Assembly (NCBI GenBank): GCA_030268105.1
Contig: BSDZ01000039.1
Span: 496,001-560,000, forward strand
Origin: Volvox africanus
Lineage: Eukaryota; Chlorophyta; Chlorophyceae; Chlamydomonadales; Volvocaceae
DNA: 64,000 bases
Direction of reading: 5' to 3'
The position numbers and the translations under genes are program-made. Under the pieces are notes generated by a model, which had not been told where the DNA came from, did not search any database, and saw only the letters and a list, made by a program, of their open reading frames with translations. Each line of letters starts with the position of its first letter. Position 1 is the stretch's first letter. Positions 24,381 to 38,263 of the stretch are shown here, piece by piece.

Positions 24381-26018
24381 TTGCCTAACTGTCTCTTTGT
24401 GTCTAATCGGAAGTAGGTCCTTTCTATGGCGAGTTCCAGCGACGAACCACGAGGACCGCTAGATACATTTTTCCGAAGACCTAGGCCGTGCAGTGTTGGA
24501 CGCCGCTGCTTCCGGTTTGTAATTGTTTAATTGCTTTTGCTTAGATTGCTGCACTTGTTGTGTAAGTGTACGCTCTGAGTCCCAGGTAATCTCAGTGCAC
24601 CGGTATTGCTTGCCGCGGCGACTGAGACCGGCTTTCGTCCGGACCAGTTGGCGACTCTCATTGCCCAAACTACGGAGATCAGGACTCAGCTGGGCAAGTA
24701 GTTGCTGAGTTTACTGAATCTTCTCAAGAGTACTGTCGGTAGGATCACCAAATCGTTTTGTACTCTTGCCTTTGCAATTGAAGTCGGCTTCTATTACGCA
24801 AACCTAGGGTATCGCTTCGTGCTCCATGTCCGCGGAACACGACGATACGCCGCACACTAGCCTAGCTAGCCAACCCGATTTTGTTGTGGCTGCTAGAGCT
24901 CCGGATAGAGGTCTTGAGACTGTTGGCACGCGAGCCACTCAAGAGCCCCTTGTCCTTCAGACCCCTGCACACTTAATTGTGCCGCATTCAGCAGTTAATA
25001 CGAATATGGACAACACTGCTGGACCAAGGGTTCTGCCATTACCTCAAGCTTGAGGGCATGATGACATCCCTGAGGTGATGAGATTGTCAATTCCCATTCC
25101 TAGGCTCAATATCTCGCTGACTGAAAAAACACCAGGACCTAGCATAGCCGATGCAACTCGTGCGTACGTGCGTGACGCTAAAAAGTATCTCCAGGCTGTT
25201 CATGGTGGCGATAATGATGGTATCAGGTGTCTCTTCGTTGGTAACACCCTCGAGGGCTCAGTGAAGGACTGGTATCGCGAATGGACCACCGCCCGGGGCG
25301 ACTATACTTTTGACGAGATGATCGCCGCTTTGCTCGCACGGTTCGCTACTGAGGTTCAAGCACGTGATGTGGAGGCTCGTAAGGTTTTGGCAGCCGGTAG
25401 CTACCACATGCGTCGGGGTGAAAATGTACCTGCGTACCAGTCACGCTTCGAAGCACTTGTGACCCCCATTGCTGATCTCACCGAAACCGAGCGTGTCTTT
25501 TGGTTTAGGCGAGGCCTGACGAAACTTTTGGCTAAATGGTGCGCTACTGACTTGGCTGGGGTGCCGATCAAGTCGTATGATGCCTTGGTCACTTTTGCTA
25601 AGGGTACGGAGATACGACTCCTTGCCGGTGAGGAAGAAGTCAAGTCTGTCCCTCGTGCAAATGCCGTGCAAGTGCAGGATCCGCTTGGGGAAGCTGTAGC
25701 TCTCGACCAGGAACTAGGAGCGACCCGCCCCACGCCTACTGCCGTGACGCGACGCAGCAACCGGCAACGCCAGGCGCGCGGGGGTGCTAGCTCGGGTGTC
25801 CGCGGGTCAGGAGGAGCAGGTCCGAGCTCGGACCCGGCTAAGAGCAGGAAGCGTGGTGGTGCGCCGTCGTCGGCAGCCGCACAGCGCTCTGACCCCAATG
25901 CGAAGCGGACTCGCACGGATGACTCGTTTATGCCAAAATGGAATTGCAATCGTTCCGAGTTCGAACGTCAGAAAGCGGCCAATGTTTGTCTACAGTGCGC
26001 GGAGAGTCATCCTACGAA

Positions 26019-26023
26019 GGATT
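26019..26023 (+). repeat. Target-site duplication GGATT around the solo LTR
   Basis: GGATT precedes the solo LTR and recurs at 26839-26843. Element 1 has a single GGATT at the same gag position. Confidence 0.92.
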
Positions 26024-26838
26024 TGTTGTACGCGGGTTCAATCACCATTTACATTTATGAAGGCCGCAATGCATTCAGATATCATGAAGCATATTACAAT
26101 CATATTAGCATGATATACTCGAGTATATCTAGCTAATCAGGCATGTCGCATCATCATTCACGACATCGCGCTGTCGGTCAACATGTTTGACTCGAGGCTG
26201 ATAATTAATGCGTGATCTATCCATTGGCATATTATATCACGTAATAATACTTTGAATAGTATTACCTCATCTGTGTCATAAACCATACGCGTATGCAAGA
26301 ATGCGACGATCGCGATGGTTGGGTCGGCAACCGAATATCGATATTCGGACCTTTGCATATTGCATGCGTTGCATCCAATAATATCACGAATGACACGATA
26401 TTTAGAGCAGTATTACCAAGGTACTCACACTTGAGATCGTAATCCAGTGAGACCTGTACTGCACATCGGTATCACGACGTGATAGGTGCGAGGACGGCCG
26501 CCTAGAGACCGAAGTCGGCTTGACGCTATTTTGGGTCAAGTACTCGTGTACTTAACTCGGTCTGATTTTAATATATACGTTTTACTCATTTATTATCGGC
26601 CTGAGCTATTCCAGCATAGCATTCCCAGCCGGATGATGAACGCTGCCCGCGGGGTCTGACGGCAGACTCCTAATTTGCAACTGAAGGTCATTGTAAGTTG
26701 AATCTTTCCTTATTTATAAGTCTTCCGCTGTCACGTTGCTTGCACTGAAGTGTCTTGCTGTTCGTAAGCACCATGCACCTGTAGCTAATACTCAGACGTG
26801 CAGATTCAGTGCATGATCGAAGAAGGAAGGATACAACA
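26024..26838. mobile_element. Solo LTR of a related but distinct family (815 bp)
   Basis: Bounded by TGTTGTAC and ATACAACA with a 5-bp duplication, so it is a genuine insertion. It contains no gag or pol and was probably left by LTR-LTR recombination. It shares layout with the flanking LTRs (GCGAGGACGG, TGTAAGTT, GTCTTCCGCTGTC, CAGACGTGCAG) but most of the sequence is diverged. It has its own palindromes, including GATATACTCGAGTATATC (26111-26128), CCGAATAT/ATATTCGG and AAGTAC-TCGT-GTACTT. Orientation appears to be plus, judged from these shared blocks. Confidence 0.93.
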
Positions 26839-26881
26839 GGATTGCCCGTTACTGCCGCCGTTTGTACCTCAGCCGAAATAG

Positions 26882-29800
26882 GGGCTTGCCCGGGTTCCTG
26901 TGGAGGGGGGACCGCCCGGGATTTCTGAACTAATGCGTGGTCGGTGGTCATCCTTACGGCCAGCCATGAAGGCATTGTTGCCTTGCGTACTTGGACACAT
27001 CGAGTGAGTCATTGCACGACACATCACGCTTGACGGACGCACGGGACTTCTCTGCTTCAATCCGTTGTGTAATTTGTTTACACCTCACCGTCCCCTGTCG
27101 TCTACCGATCTGTCTAACCACGTGGTTTTGTTCATCCCCTCGTCTCTGAGTGAGATGTCGGAACAGTTGGCCGTTTATAGGCGATGTAGGCGTCAATATC
27201 CAGGCACCGCCGCATGTGTATTACTCCCCGCTTTCTGTCGGCGCAAGGCAGAGGCATCGTTAAGGGGTATGCGGCGTGTCCACCAGTTCGAGCCGGGCAC
27301 CGTTTTGTTTAATGGTGTGGATCGGGAGGGTATGCTGGCTCCGTGGCCAGGCACATCCTACTCGGTTGACGTTTGGTACGAAGCTCCTGATGAGGGTGCC
27401 GTAGGTTACGGACCCGCCCTAAGTGCACTGACGTTATTTGCTGGGCAGTCGCTCGTAGATAACCGTGTCCCAGTGGTTCAGATCGGTTTGAATGGCCGTA
27501 CTCTGAAGGCACTTGTTGACACCGGTGCCAGCGACGACTTCATCTCTGTCGCAGAGGTGAATGCGCTGGGGTTGACCCCAGAGTCGTCTGATTGTCCACA
27601 GGTTACCCTTGCTGACGGGGGTAAGCATCCCATCGTGGGCAGGATTACCCTTAGCCTATCGATAGGCCCTTTGCGTGTTGTGACCTGGCCGTCCGTGCTG
27701 CAGGGCTTAGCAGAGACTGCACCGTACATAATGGGGTCTTCGACATTTCGACAGTACCGCGCACGCATCGACATGGAGACCGCAACCCTGCATATGTGCA
27801 AGGGTACTCTGTCGATTAAGGTACCTTTCCTGTCGTTCAAACATGTCACACCAAAGGAGGGCAAAGCTGAGGCGGTGCCTATGGTTAATTTCGCTGTGAC
27901 CGCAATGGCAGCGCGAATCGAACCAGAGCTAGTCGGGCGTAAGGAGGCCGTCCGTTTGTTACGGAAGGGTGCCCACGGACTGCTTTTGAGGCCGCGGGTG
28001 GGCTGTTGTGCCACCACCGCGCAGATTTCTGCGCATCCTGAGGTTGAGGCCCTACTGTCGCAGTATGAGGACGTCTTTAAAGATATCCCTGGCCTACCAC
28101 CTATGCGTCCTGTTGATCACACAATCCCTCTCATGCCTGGAGCGCAGCCTACGGCCCGGCCAATGTACAGATTGAGTCCATTGGAGCTGGACGAGGTGAA
28201 GCGCCAGGTGACGGATTTGCTCGCGAAGGGTATGATATGCCCCAGCACATCCCCGTATTCTGCACCGATTTTGTTTGTCACTAAGAAGGATGGGACCTTG
28301 CGCATGTGCATCAATTACCGGGGGTTAAATGCGAGTATGGTGAAAAATCGCTACCCTTTGCCACGTGTTGACGACCTGCTGGATAAGCTGAAGGGCTCGG
28401 CTTATTTTTCCTCGATTGACTTACAACAGGGCTATAATCAGATTCGCATCTCTGCCTCTGATATCCCGAAAACCGCTTTTTGGACGCCCTTCGGTCACTT
28501 TGAGTATACGGTTCTATCGTTTGGTTTGACTAATGCCCCTGCGACGTTTCAGGCGGTTATGGACCGAATGTTTAGGCCGTTTATCGACAGGTTCGTTGTT
28601 TGCTACCTGGATGACATCTTGGTCTATTCTAAGACACGCGAGGAGCACTTGGAGCATCTTCGGCTCGTGCTAGACGTTATGAGGCGGGAGCAATTGTTTG
28701 CTAAACGCGCCAAATGCTTTTGGGCGCAGCCTCAGGTGGAATATTTGGGCCACATTGTGTCGGCCACCGGTGTGACGATGGACCCGCGGAAGGTCGCCAT
28801 GGTTTGCGATTGGGCCGCGCCTCAGAACCTCACGGAGCTGCGTAAGTTCCTTGGCTTGACCAATTATTTCCGAAAGTTCATCGAAAAATATTCCATCATT
28901 GCGGCCCCGCTTACTAACTTAACTGGCAAAGGCGTTTTCGTTTCGCTCGAGTCGTGGACGTCGCAATGCCAGCGGGCATTCGAAGAGCTCAAACGAATCG
29001 TTGCCGAAGATGTCACCCTTGCATTCCCTGATTACTCTTTGCCGTTTCGTGTTGAGGTAGTGTCTGATGCCTCAGTATTTGGGAGCTGTGCTGTATTGTT
29101 ACAGGAAGGGCAACCGATCGCCTTCACAAGTAAGAAGTTTTCTGGTGCGGAGATTCGCTACACCACCGGGGAACAGGAGCTTCTGGCCGTGCTGCATGCT
29201 TTAAAGGAATGGCGCTGTTACCTCGAGGGACGCCTGTTTACTTTAAAGACTGACCACAAGCCCCTAACGTTTTTGCAAAGCGTTCCGACGTTGAACCGCC
29301 ATCAGGCTAGGTGGATGGAATACCTAGCTAGGTTCGACTGCACCTGGGAGTACATTTCTGGTAAATTGAATATTGCCGATGCTCTCAGTCGACATCCGTC
29401 GCTACACGCTGCAATTTTAGCAGCGCCCGTCGTGCGACCGCATAACGAGGAGGTGCCGATCGCGACGGACCTCGCGGAGCGGTTGAAGGTGGCCTACAAC
29501 GCAGATGCCTCGTTCTTGGAGCCGGCTAATGTAGAAAACCTTCGCAAGCAGAATGGCCTTTGGCTACGGACGGAGGGTGCAGCTACGCAAATCGTCGTTC
29601 CGAACGACAACGCGCTACGCTATGACATCCTTGCGTGGTTCCACGAGGACCCGTTAGCAGGACACCCTGGTAGCAATCGGTTGGTCGAGTTGGTGCAACG
29701 TTCCTTTTGGTGGCCTCGTTTGGCTAACGATGCGGCGAACTTCGTACAGACATGCAGTCTGTGCCAGCGCAATAAGGCTTTGTCCGGTAAGGGCCATGGG

Positions 29801-30942
29801 TTGTTGCAACCGTTGCCTGTCCCGGATGCGCCTTGGGAAAGTGTTTCCATGGACTTCGTAGTCGTGCTGCCCAAAACTGAGGGGGGATATGATGCGGTGT
29901 TCGTAATGGTCGATTGTCTGACTAAGATGGTCCACCTAGCACCATGCACATCATCCTGCACGGCTGAGCAAACCACACGTTTATTTTTCGATAATGTGGT
30001 TCGGTTACACGGGGTTCCCAAAAACGTGATCTCGGACCGCGGTGGACAGTTCACGTCTAAGTTTTGGGAAGCGCTCTGCAAACTAGTTGGCATGCACGTC
30101 AACCTGAGCACAGCGTACCACCCGCAGACTGATGGTCAAACCGAACGCACAAACCGCACGTTGGGGGATATGTTGCGCAATTATGCTGGTCGCACACCTC
30201 TCGTTTGGGATACGTATTTGACTGCGGCAGAATTCGCACTTAACAACGCTGTTAACCGCTCTACAGGCAAAAGTCCGTTCTTTCTCAACTACGGATTTCA
30301 TCCCGGGCTACCTGTGTGGCGTGAGTTGGAAGTGAACGTGCCTGCTGCTAAGCTTTTTGCCAAGTCTTTATGTCCCGAATCACAGACACAAAGTCGTGTT
30401 TGGACGCGGCGCAGCAACGAACGACGGAATACTACAACAAATCCAAGCAGGATGTGACGTTTTCGGAAGGGCAACTCGTGTTGTTAAGCACCAAGAACTT
30501 GCGTTCCTTGGCTGACGGATCCCGAAAACTCTTACCCCGCTGGATTGGTCCGTATCCTGTCGTGCGCATGGTTGGGAATGTGGCTGTGGAGCTTGCATTG
30601 CCCGCTGATATGACCATTCACCCCACGTTTCACATATCGCTTGTCCACCCTTATCGTGGTACAGAACCCGTCCCTGAGCCTGCTAACGCCCCCACAGCCA
30701 TCGAACCAGTTCCCGAGACCTGGATCGCTGGTAAACAGAAGTAATACAATGTGGAGCGGGTGTTAGATTATCGCGCGCGTCGTGTGGGCCGACACCGACG
30801 TAAGCGCACAGTACACGAGTACTTGGTCAAGTGGACAGGGTATACCAGCGAGCACAACTCATGGGAACCGGCACACAACTTCTCGCAGGACATGAAGCCC
30901 CTGCTCGAAGAAGCCCGCAAACGTGCCACGCGAGCCAAATGA
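26882..30942 (+). pseudogene. pol: Disrupted pol of element 2
   Basis: All domains are recognisable: protease DTGAS, RT with YLDD, RNase H, integrase with D, D and E (GAA at 30143-30145), chromodomain. Lesions: CGA to TGA at 27005-27007 near the start; loss of one T in the run at 30367-30369, which shifts the frame; and TAA at 30742-30744 just before the chromodomain. Several Arg codons of element 1 are Cys or Trp here (MVDCLTK, MICPSTS, VTWPSV), consistent with CpG decay. Open pieces are 27065-30457, 30370-30744 and 30751-30942. Confidence 0.94.
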
Positions 30943-30986
30943 CCCTTGCAGTCGATGCTGTATGAAGCTGCGAGGACGCTGCATAC

Positions 30987-30996
30987 GGGAGGGGGG
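30987..30996 (+). promoter_or_regulatory. Polypurine tract of element 2
   Basis: GGGAGGGGGG followed by ATAAC and then the 3' LTR. Confidence 0.83.
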
Positions 30997-31001
30997 ATAA
31001 C

Positions 31002-31828
31002 TGTTGTGCTACGGTTCGTTTCCTGCCGATGCGTAGGTCGATGTGACCCTACGAGGCGAAGTGTTATCTTGATGAACGCATGAACGATTAATGCATATGA
31101 ATGAATTTGAATATATATTCGTATATATTTATATATGCATTTGGCATGTCATCATTATCCATTGCGACATCCCATCATGGCAAATCTGCCTAGCATGCAT
31201 GAAATCCCGAATCATTGAAGTGCGCATTATGCTCGTGCTATAAAACGATAAGTAATATTATTTGATATAATATTACTTCATTACAGCACACGTTGAGAGC
31301 GCCGCACTCGTCGCGATGCATGCCTTGCAACCGAATATCGTTATTCGGACCCTTGCATCATGCGAATGCCGGAAAGGCTTATACGTTGTTATGCGTAGAC
31401 ATCGCCTATACGCAGTAGGGTTGTCATACTTAGGATCAGCCTCCTAGTGTGAATCGTACGACATTGCGATGCTGCGAGTATAACAGATGCGAGGACGGCT
31501 AAGCCAGATAAGATTTTCGATACCGGTGAACACTCATGTGTTCTACATTATTATTGCTATACGCTAACCTACTTAGCCCGAGCTAAGCCTAAACTTCGCT
31601 AATCACCGCCGCGTGATGATTCCTTGCTTCCAGCGCTGACGGTGATTACGTCCATTGCTTCGCATCGATCTGTAAGACAGTAAGTTATATCTCGTCTTGT
31701 TTTGAAGTCTTCCTCTGTCTCTGTTTGCTCGCACTTGCCTTGTTGTACTTGCAAATGCTCACGCATCGGTGTCGAAAGCCTTCAGACACGCAGATACTTA
31801 TGAGCAAACACAAAGGAGAGGTACAACA
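31002..31828 (+). repeat. 3' LTR of element 2 (827 bp)
   Basis: Begins TGTTGTGCTACGG and ends GGTACAACA. Differs from its 5' partner by many substitutions and several small indels, indicating an old insertion. Hairpin H3 reads CCGAATA-TCGT-TATTCGG. Confidence 0.94.
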
Positions 31829-33091
31829 CTTCTGTCATAGGCATGCATGCACCATCTATCTGTCTTTTCCGGAGGACGTAGGGCACACACGCTGCAACAT
31901 GATGGATCTCTCTGCCACCAGATCCCGATGTGATGTGATGTGATGTGATTTGGTTGAGACCAGTGCATGAGACCTTCTGCAAGCTTACAGCCAAGATGTG
32001 ATCCTTCAGATTTTCCTGCAGCAACGTGAGAGCCCACACATTGAGCACCATCGTTGAGCACCGCCCTCCCCTCTCATTCAGTTTGTCCACCCATGCAGCT
32101 GTCCCCCCTGCTCATCACGCACGCACCTGAATGATAGATGAAGCAAGAATGGTGAATTCCAGCGCTAAAGAGCAGGTGCGTGGCTTGCTTGCTTCATATG
32201 CGTGGCTTGCTTCTCAGTTCATTCGCAAGATAGGGCGGCATGCCATATGCATGCGATATGCCATCATGGCCGCCCCGTGAAGCACATACATGCATGCTTG
32301 CTTGCTTATGATGATGGATGGACTCACACATGGAAAGAGCACAACCGCTCCACCAAGATCAAGCAGACCTGCATGGGTGCAAAAATGGTTTTAAACACAG
32401 TCGTGCAGTGGCGGGTTGGGATGCATGCCAAACCTGTATTGCATGGGAAACGAATTCTGATAGCTAGCAACAGGTGCAAGAGGCACAAGTCAAGCTAGCG
32501 GCACAAATCTAGCTAGAGGCACAAGTCTAGCTAGTGGCACCAGTCTAGATAGCGGCACATGTCTAGCTAGTGGCACCAGTCTAGCTAGCGGCACCAGTCT
32601 AGCTGGCGGCACAAGTCTAGCTAGCCACATGTGCCACTTGCTAGCCTGCCCGCTTGATGGTGCAGACGTTCTACACTTCTAGCTAGCCACATGTGCCACT
32701 TCTAGATACTACAAGCAAACCATCGGAAGGTCAAAAGAACATCACGCATGCGCAGTCTGGTTGATGCACCTGGTTGAACTGTCAGTAGTGGCTATCCATG
32801 CAAGCCACAGCTGTGCTTCTGTCATATGCATGCATGCACCATCTATCTGTCTTTTCCGGAGGACGTAGGACACACACGCTGCAACATGATGGATCTCTCT
32901 GCCACCAGATCCCGATGTGATGTGATGTGATGTGATTTGGTTGAGACCAGTGCATGAGACCTTGTGCAAGCTTACAGCCAAGATACTTCAATCCTTCAGA
33001 TCCCTCAGATCCTTCAGATTTTCCTGCGGCAACGTGAGAGCCCACACATTGATGAGCATCCTGGATGAGCGTTCTGCTCAGCCGCGCAGGC

Positions 33092-33163
33092 AGCTCACGC
33101 TGAGATTTGAACTCAGGATGGCGGATTCAGAGTCCACAGTGCTAACCACTACACCACGCGAGC
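33092..33163 (-). tRNA. tRNA-Gln(CUG) copy 15, intact reference copy
   Basis: Read on the minus strand: acceptor GCTCGCG/CGTGAGC (7 pairs, one G-U); TG; D arm GTGT/GCAC with loop AGTGGTTA (A14, G18-G19 and A21 present); anticodon arm GTGGA/TCCGC with loop CTCTGAA (U33, anticodon CUG, A37); variable loop CATC; T arm CTGAG/CTCAG with loop TTCAAAT; discriminator U73. A box TGGTGTAGTGG and B box AGTTCAAATCT match eukaryotic tRNA-Gln genes. CCA is not encoded, as expected in eukaryotes. No T run follows the 3' end; the first TTTT on this strand is about 356 nt downstream (32733-32736), so processing or a SINE-like longer transcript is possible. Confidence 0.78.
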
Positions 33164-34449
33164 GTATCATGGGATGAGAACCTGTTCAACCACACAGTCA
33201 CACCTGTTCCGCAGCAGAGCTCCATCGTTGAGCACCGCCCTCCCCTCTCATTCAGTTTGTCCACCCATGCAGCTGTCCCCCCTGCTCATAACGCACGCAC
33301 CCGAATGATAGATGAAGCAAGAATGGTGAATTCCAGCGCTGAAGAGCAGGTGCGTGGCTTGCTTCCTTCATATGCGTGGCTTGCTTGTCAGTTCATTCGC
33401 AAGATAGGGCGGCATGCCATATGCATGCGATATGCCATTATGGCCGCCCCGTGAAGCACATACATGCATGCTTGCTTGCTTATGATGATGGATGGACTCA
33501 CACATGGAAAGAGCACAACCGCTCGACCAAGATCAAGCAGACCTGCATGGGTGCAAAAATGGTTTTAAACACAGTCGTGCAGCGGCGGGTTGGGATGCAT
33601 GCCGAACCTGTATTGCTTGGGAAACGAATTCTGATAGCTAGCAACAGGTGCAAGAGGCACAAGTCAAGCTAGCGGCACAAATCTAGCTAGCGGCACAAGT
33701 CTAGCTAGCGGCACAAGTCTAGCTAGTGGCACCAGTCTAGCTAGTGGCACCAGTCTAGCTAGTGGCACCAGTCTAGCTAGCGGCACCAGTCTAGCTGGCG
33801 GCACAAATCTAGCTAGCGGCACATGTCTAGCTAGTGGCACCAGTCTAGCTAGCGGCACCAGTCTAGCTGGCGGCACAAATCTAGCTAGCGGCACATGTCT
33901 AGCTAGTGGCACCAGTCTAGCTAGCGGCACCAGTCTAGCTAGTGGCACCAGTCTAGCTAGTGGCACCAGTCTAGCTAGCGGCACCAGTCTAGCTGGCGGC
34001 ACAAATCTAGCTAGCCACATGTGCCACTTGCTAGCCTGCCCGCTTGATGGTGCAGACGTGTAGATACTACAAGCAAACCATCAGAAGGTCAAAAGAACAT
34101 CACGCATGCGCCGTCTGGTTGATGCACCTGGTTGAACTGTCAGTAGTGGGTATCCATGCAAGCCACAGCTGTGCTTCTGTCATATGCATGCATGCACCAT
34201 CTATCTGTCTTTTCCGGATGACGTAGGACACACACGCTGCAACATGATGGATCTCTCTGCCACCAGATCCCGATGTGATGTGATGTGATGTGATTTGGTT
34301 GAGACCAGTGCATGAGACCTTGTGCATGCTTACAGCCAAGATCCTTCAATCCTTCAGATCCTTCAGATCCTTCAGATTTTCCTGCGGCAACGTGAGACCC
34401 CACACATTGATGAGCATCCTGGATGAGCGTTCTGCTCAGCCGCGCAGGC

Positions 34450-34521
34450 AGCTCACGCTGTGATTTGAACTCAGGATGGCGGATTCAGAGTCCACAGTGC
34501 TAACCACTACACCACGCGAGC
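34450..34521 (-). tRNA. tRNA-Gln(CUG)-like copy 16, one T-stem mismatch
   Basis: T stem CTGAG/CACAG has a single A-A mismatch; everything else matches the copy at 33092. Confidence 0.6.
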
Positions 34522-35689
34522 GTATCATGGGATGAGAACCTGTTCAACCACACAGTCACACGTGTTCCGCAGCAGAGCTCCATCGTTGAGCACCGCCCTC
34601 CCCTCTCATTCAGTTTGTCCACCCATGCAGCTGTCCCCCTGCTCATAACGCACGCACCTGAATGATAGATGAAGCAAGAATGGTGAATTCCAGCGCTGAA
34701 GAGCAGGTGCGTGGCTTGCTTGCTTCATATGCGTGGCTTGCTTGTCAGTTCATTCGCAAGATAGGGCGGCATGCCATATGCATGCGATATGCCATCATGG
34801 CCGCCCCGTGAAGCACATACATGCATGCTTGCTTGCTTATGATGATGGATGGACTCACACATGGAAAGAGCACAACCGCTCGACCAAGATCAAGCAGACC
34901 TGCATGGGTGCAAAAATGGTTTTAAACACAGTCGTGCAGTGGCGGGTTGGGATGCATGCCGAACCTGTATTGCTTGGGAAACGAATTCTGATAGCTAGCA
35001 ACAGGTGCAAGAGGCACAAGTCAAGCTAGCGGCACAAATCTAGCTAGCGACACAAGTCTAGCTAGCGGCACAAGTCTAGCTAGTGGCACAAGTCTAGCTG
35101 GCGGCACCAGTCTAGCTGGCCGCACAAGTCTAGCTGGCGGCACAAATCTAGCTAGCGGCACAAATCTAGCTAGCGGCACAAGTCTAGCTAGTGGCACCAG
35201 TCTAGCTAGTGGCACCAGTCTAGCTAGCGGCACCAGTCTAGCTGGCGGCACAAATCTAGCTAGCCACATGTGCCACTTGCTAGCCTGCCCGCTTGATGGT
35301 GCAGACGTGTAGATACTACAAGCAAACCATCAGAAGGTCAAAAGAACATCACGCATTCGCCGTCTGGTTGATGCACCTGGTTGAACTGTCAGTAGTGGGT
35401 ATCCATGCAAGCCACAGCTGTGCTTCTGTCATATGCATGCATGCACCATCTATCTGTCTTTTCCAGATGACGTAGGACACACACGCTGCAACATGATGGA
35501 TCTCTCTGCCACCAGATCCCGATGTGATGTGATGTGATGTGATTTGGTTGAGACCAGTGCATGAGACCTTGTGCATGCTTACAGCCAAGATCCTTCAATC
35601 CTTCAGATCCTTCAGATTTTCCTGCGGCAACGTGAGACCCCACACATTGATGAGCATCCTGGATGAGCGTTCTGCTCAGCCGCGCAGGC

Positions 35690-35754
35690 AGCTCACGCTG
35701 AGATTTGAACTCAGGATGGCAGATCCACAGTGCTAACTACTACACCACGCGAGC
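35690..35754 (-). pseudogene. tRNA-Gln-like copy 17, anticodon deleted
   Basis: Seven bases shorter than the others; the loss removes the anticodon loop, and TAACTAC replaces TAACCAC in the D loop. Cannot act as a tRNA. Confidence 0.85.
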
Positions 35755-36986
35755 GTATCATGGGATGAGAACCTGTTCAACCACACAGTCACACCTGTTC
35801 CGCAGCAGAGCTCCATCGTTGAGCACCGCCCTCCCCTCTCATTCAGTTTGTCCACCCATGCAGCTGTCCCCCCTGCTCATAACGCACGCACCTGAATGAT
35901 AGATGAAGCAAGAATGGTGAATTTCAGCGCTGAAGAGCAGGTGCGTGGCTTGCTTCCTTCATATGCGTGGCTTGCTTGTCAGTTCATTCGCAAGATAGGG
36001 CGGCATGCCATATGCATGCGATATGCCATTATGGCCGCCCCGTGAAGCACATACATGCATGCTTGCTTGCTTATGATGATGGATGGACTCACACATGGAA
36101 AGAGCACAACCGCTCGACCAAGATCAAGCAGACCTGCATGGGTGCAAAAATGGTTTTAAACACAGTCGTGCAGCGGCGGGTTGGGATGCATGCCAAACCT
36201 GTATTGCTTGGGAAACGAATTCTGCTAGCTAGCAACAGGTGCAAGAGGCACAAGTCAAGCTAGCGGCACATGTCTAGCTAGCCGCACAAGTCTAGCTAGC
36301 GGCACAAGTCTAGCTAGCGGCACAAGTCTAGCTGGCGGCACAAATCTAGCTAGCAGCACAAGTCTAGCTAGCGGCACAAGTCTAGCTGGCCGCACAAGTC
36401 TAGCTGGCGGCACAAATCTAGCTAGCGGCACAAATCTAGCTAGCGGCACAAGTCTAGCTGGAGGCACAAATCTAGCTAGTGGCACCAGTCTAGCTAGTGG
36501 CACCAGTCTAGCTAGCGGCACCAGTCTAGCTGGCGGCACAAATCTAGCTAGCCACATGTGCCACTTGCTAGCCTGCCCGCTTGATGGTGCAGACGTGTAG
36601 ATACTACAAGCAAACCATCAGAAGGTCAAAAGAACATCACGCATGCGCCGTCTGGTTGATGCACCTGGTTGAACTGTCAGTAGTGGGTATCCATGCAAGC
36701 CACAGCTGTGCTTCTGTCATATGCATGCATGCACCATCTATCTGTCTTTTCCGGAGGACGTAGGACACACATGCTGCAACATGATGGATCTCTCTGCCAC
36801 CAGATCCCGATGTGATGTGATGTGATGTGATTTGGTTGAGACCAGTGCATGAGACCTTGTGCATGCTTACAGCCAAGATCCTTCAATCCTTCAGATCCTT
36901 CAGATCCTTCAGATTTTCCTGCGGCAACGTGAGACCCCACACATTGATGAGCATCCTGGATGAGCGTTCTGCTCAGCCGCGCAGGC

Positions 36987-37058
36987 AGCTCACGCTGAGA
37001 TTTGAACTCAGGATGGCGGATTCAGAGTCCACAGTGCTAACCACTACACCACGCGAGC
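36987..37058 (-). tRNA. tRNA-Gln(CUG) copy 18, intact fold
   Basis: Same sequence class as 33092 (variable loop CATC, T loop TTCAAAT). Confidence 0.72.
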
Positions 37059-38263
37059 GTATCATGGGATGAGAACCTGTTCAACCACACAGTCACACGT
37101 GTTCCGCAGCAGAGCTCCATCGTTGAGCACCGCCCTCCCCTCTCATTCAGTTTGTCCACCCATGCAGCTGTCCCCCCTGCTCATAACGCACGCACCTGAA
37201 TGATAGATGAAGCAAGAATGGTGAATTCCAGCGCTGAAGAGCAGGTGCGTGGCTTGCTTGCTTCATATGCGTGGCTTGCTTGTCAGTTCATTCGCAAGAT
37301 AGGGCGGCATGCCATATGCATGCGATATGCCATCATGGCCGCCCCGTGAAGCACATACATGCATGCTTGCTTGCTTATGATGATGGATGGACTCACACAT
37401 GGAAAGAGCACAACCGCTCGACCAAGATCAAGCAGACCTGCATGGGTGCAAAAATGGTTTTAAACACAGTCGTGCAGTGGCGGGTTGGGATGCATGCCAA
37501 ACCTGTATTGCTTGGGAAACGAATTCTGATAGCTAGCAACAGGTGCAAGAGGCACAAGTCAAGCTAGCGGCACAAATCTAGCTAGCAGCACAAGTCTAGC
37601 TAGCGGCACAAGTCTAGCTGGCGGCACAAATCTAGCTAGCAGCACAAGTCTAGCTGGCGGCACAAGTCTAGCTGGCGGCACAAGTCTAGCTGGCGGCACA
37701 AATCTAGCTAGCGGCACATGTCTAGCTAGTGGCACCAGTCTAGCTAGCGGCACCAGTCTAGCTAGTGGCACCAGTCTAGCTAGTGGCACCAGTCTAGCTA
37801 GCGGCACCAGTCTAGCTGGCGGCACAAATCTAGCTAGCCACATGTGCCACTTGCTAGCCTGCCCGCTTGATGGTGCAGACGTTTAGATACTACAAGCAAA
37901 CCATCGGAAGGTCAAAAGAACATCACGCATGCGCCGTCTGGTTGATGCACCTGGTTGAACTGTCAGTAGTGGCTTTCCATGCAAGCCACAGCTGTGCTTC
38001 TGTCATATGCATGCATGCACCATCTATCTGTCTTTTCCGGAGGACGTAGGACACACACGCTGCAACATGATGGATCTCTCTGCCACCAGATCCCGATGTG
38101 ATGTGATGTGATGTGATTTGGTTGAGACCAGTGCATGAGACCTTGTGCATGCTTACAGCCAAGATCCTTCAATCCTTCAGATCCTTCAGATTTTCCTGCG
38201 GCAACGTGAGACCCCACACATTGATGAGCATCCTGGATGAGCGTTCTGCTCAGCCGCGCAGGC

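Larger units (their letters stand above)
24826..26881 (+). pseudogene. gag: Disrupted gag of element 2
   Basis: Starts with the same MSAEHDDTPH as element 1. Codon 76, CGA in element 1, is TGA here (25051-25053). The frame reopens from about 25075 and covers the Gag core and basic linker up to the second Cys of the zinc knuckle, where an 815-bp solo LTR is inserted (26024-26838, with GGATT duplicated). After the insertion the last codons resume and end at the same UAG (26879-26881) followed by GGGG. Confidence 0.93.
23546..31828 (+). mobile_element. Element 2: decayed Ty3/gypsy chromovirus with nested solo LTR
   Basis: 8283 bp, or 7463 bp without the 820 bp added by the nested insertion (solo LTR plus its duplication), close to element 1. 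Same order of parts and strong protein similarity to element 1, so it belongs to the same family. The LTRs differ in length (813 and 827 bp) and gag and pol carry nonsense, frameshift and insertion lesions, so it is older and cannot move by itself. Its integrase keeps Glu at the third catalytic position. Confidence 0.96.
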